The position numbers were made by a program, and so were the translations under genes. Under the pieces are notes generated by a model, which made no database searches, was not told where the DNA came from, and worked only from the letters and a program-made list of their open reading frames with translations. DNA of 64,000 nucleotides, from assembly GCA_943324745.2 (NCBI GenBank), contig CALPMT020000006.1, positions 1-64,000 of the forward strand. Direction: 5' to 3'. The stretch comes from Chitinophaga pinensis (GTDB taxonomy: Bacteria > Bacteroidota > Bacteroidia > Flavobacteriales_D > Crocinitomicaceae). Shown in pieces: positions 62,303 through 64,000 of the stretch (its first letter is position 1; each line of letters opens with the position of its first letter).

Positions 62303-64000
62303 TTACTCTATCACCACTATTTTTTCTTGCACAAAATGCGCATTCGAACCTCGCAAGAAATACACTCCTTTCGAGAGTTGTAAAGCTTGGACTTTTTGAT
62401 CCTCCGCTTCTTTCACATCGAAGTGATGCACTACTTTCCCTAATTCATCAACGATTGAGTAAGCCCCTATTGGTGCATTCGAAATTGTAAAGTTACCTGT
62501 AGAAGGATTCGGATAGATTTTTATAGTAGATACAACGTTTTCTCTCAAAGAAGCAAAGTTTTCATCTGAAATACGCATTAAAAGCGCACGATTTTTTCTT
62601 GTAGGATTATAAATAGTATCCCCTACACAAATTAATGTATCATCTAATGGCAAACCAAAATTATGTGCAAAACAAATAATTCCATTACTATTACCAACGG
62701 TATATCTATTTCCTTCATAAACATATAAACGATCTATTGAATCTAACTGTGAAGTGTTTAAATCTGCACTGTGCTTAATGAGATATGTTTTGTAGGTTAG
62801 CGTATCTCCTTCCACGATTTCTACTGGTTTCATTACTGATGGTATTTTTTTATTTTCGAATTGAAAAGTATCCAATACTAATTTACCATTGACCAAACCA
62901 GCAAAGGATGTTCTCAATTCAAAAAAGTTACCATACGCATCAAATGCACCTGTCATATAGGATTTCCCACATCCAATTGCTTTTGATGGAGTACAATTAT
63001 TATCAAATTTCACCAAAAAACGAAACGACTGATTATCGCCTCCGGCTCCAAAACCACTGTTATTAATCGTTGTACTTCCAAAGTTCAAACTTTTAGCAGC
63101 ACCCGCACCTGCAATACTAAAGTTCCCTTTGCTATCCATAAATGCATTGCCTCTTAAACCATCATAACAATTTATAGGGTAAACACTAAGTTTATCTATA
63201 ATACCAGTTGACTTGATCTTTAGAACAAAAAGATCAGTCCAAGCACTACTATTCACCTCTTTTTTAGAGTTATAAATAGATTGATTATTAAATTTTAATG
63301 TATCCGACCCCACTTCTCCAACTACTATCAAATCACCACTTGGATCAGGTAATAAAAATCTCACGTCATCATTATAAGGATCCTTTCCTACACCTACTAT
63401 TTTCCATTGTTCCTGAAGCATTAAATCATACTTTTTTATAGTTAGTCCTATATAGCTGTTAAAACCGATATATAGATTATTTTCAGTAATTTTCATTATC
63501 CCATCACCAAAATAATTACCATCAGAAACATTCATTCCTTTTAGTACATTTCCTTTTTTATCAATTTTAAATAAAAAACCTTCATAATGCCCAGTACCTT
63601 TTTTTGATACATTGGTGATTTCCAACTGAACTGCTTCTCCATAAAAACTACCACTCACATAAGTATTTCCTTGTATATCAACAACCATAGAATGTATCCT
63701 TAAATCTGATGAACCAGAACCAGTTTTTGTTACCTGAAAAGAGCGAGACCATACTAGCATACCATTTTGATCATATCGTTCAATTATAGAATCTCTCTCA
63801 ATAACAAATTGATCTCCATCTTCAATTAAGTTGTAAATACGAAAATTAAACGCTTTAGACCAGATAACTTTTCCTTGTTGGTCTATTTTATCCAAAACTT
63901 CGCTATTAGTATATTCTTTTCGGATGTAGGTAAATTTTTTATTTTCTAAAATCTGAACGTCGGCAGAATCCGGTATAGCATACGTCAATGTTAGTTTCTG
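62303..64000 (-). CDS. T9SS-sorted protein, N-terminus outside the window
   Basis: The frame is open to the right edge, so the gene is partial; the signal peptide is outside. The visible 565 residues form a beta-propeller-like chain of repeats with the pattern GNTYVSGSFYGEAV, GDLIVVGEVGSDTLKF and GNFSIAGAGAAKSLNFG, as in SBBP/delta-60 repeat proteins. The last 75 residues (IKIYPNPSTGNFTISNAPIG, IVDELGKVVHHF, LSKGVYFLRGSN, VQEKIVVIE) form a type A T9SS sorting domain. A surface or secreted protein. Confidence 0.85.
   Translation of the reverse strand, partial: QKLTLTYAIPDSADVQILENKKFTYIRKEYTNSEVLDKIDQQGKVIWSKAFNFRIYNLIEDGDQFVIERDSIIERYDQNGMLVWSRSFQVTKTGSGSSDLRIHSMVVDIQGNTYVSGSFYGEAVQLEITNVSKKGTGHYEGFLFKIDKKGNVLKGMNVSDGNYFGDGIMKITENNLYIGFNSYIGLTIKKYDLMLQEQWKIVGVGKDPYNDDVRFLLPDPSGDLIVVGEVGSDTLKFNNQSIYNSKKEVNSSAWTDLFVLKIKSTGIIDKLSVYPINCYDGLRGNAFMDSKGNFSIAGAGAAKSLNFGSTTINNSGFGAGGDNQSFRFLVKFDNNCTPSKAIGCGKSYMTGAFDAYGNFFELRTSFAGLVNGKLVLDTFQFENKKIPSVMKPVEIVEGDTLTYKTYLIKHSADLNTSQLDSIDRLYVYEGNRYTVGNSNGIICFAHNFGLPLDDTLICVGDTIYNPTRKNRALLMRISDENFASLRENVVSTIKIYPNPSTGNFTISNAPIGAYSIVDELGKVVHHFDVKEAEDQKVQALQLSKGVYFLRGSNAHFVQEKIVVIE

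Overview
The window is AT-rich chromosomal DNA from a member of the Bacteroidota, most likely order Flavobacteriales (a Crocinitomicaceae/Fluviicola-like organism is my guess, not proven). Reasons: gliding genes gldE and gldD behind mutY-ssb, a PorE-like OmpA protein, two proteins with C-terminal type IX secretion (T9SS) sorting domains, promoter boxes of the Bacteroidota form TAnnTTTG, many proteins starting with MKK and ending their signal peptide in a -Q site, and a carotenoid cluster of flavobacterial layout. There is no phage, no transposase, no rRNA and no CRISPR array.

Layout. 1-560: repeat-rich DNA and tRNA-Leu(UAG). 0.6-6.8 kb: trigger factor, a TPR gene plus a PorE-like OmpA gene (minus strand), and a 3-oxoadipyl-CoA-type thiolase. 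6.8-14.3 kb: rng-recX, a 30-codon basic protein gene resembling the AURKAIP1/COX24 (mS38) family, an HU gene, then mutY-ssb-gldE-gldD. A tandem array of about seven 165-bp units sits between mutY and ssb. 14.3-18.9 kb: a phosphate-uptake locus with a diverged DUF47 gene, a DUF47-PiT operon and a divergent OprO/P porin. Both divergent promoters carry the same TGTTAA-type box. 19-25.7 kb: thioredoxin-like protein, guaA, LysM protein-hemF (overlapping), a Fic protein and an orphan antitoxin-like gene. 25.7-38.4 kb: OmpA protein, glutathione peroxidase, gyrB, a UPF1/Dna2-like helicase, a DCC thiol protein, a DEAD-box helicase with a DEMD motif, a YgiD-type dioxygenase, a thioredoxin-like protein, coaD and two exported proteins. 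39.3-43.5 kb: carotenoid operon carH-like merR-crtI-crtB-unknown-crtZ. 43.8-48.8 kb: rluF, a polysaccharide deacetylase, a GNAT-like protein, a 2OG-Fe(II) oxygenase, a DUF2231-like membrane protein and a NUDIX hydrolase. 48.8-64 kb: mostly exported proteins (lipase-like protein, two paralogous lipoproteins, DUF5723 protein, two T9SS-sorted proteins) around a 7TM-type sensor kinase and LuxR-type regulator. The last gene runs off the right edge.

The least explained content is in the spacers. At least six families of short dispersed repeats occupy them, and one family supplies stop codons or C-terminal codons to neighbouring genes. The best candidates for something new are the 165-bp hairpin array with its diverged relative beside the tRNA, the divergent Pho-type boxes, the light-responsive CarH-type regulator with TTTGTTTA half-sites and an unknown gene embedded in its operon, and a shared 13-bp element at the same position in two paralogous lipoprotein promoters near a two-component system.
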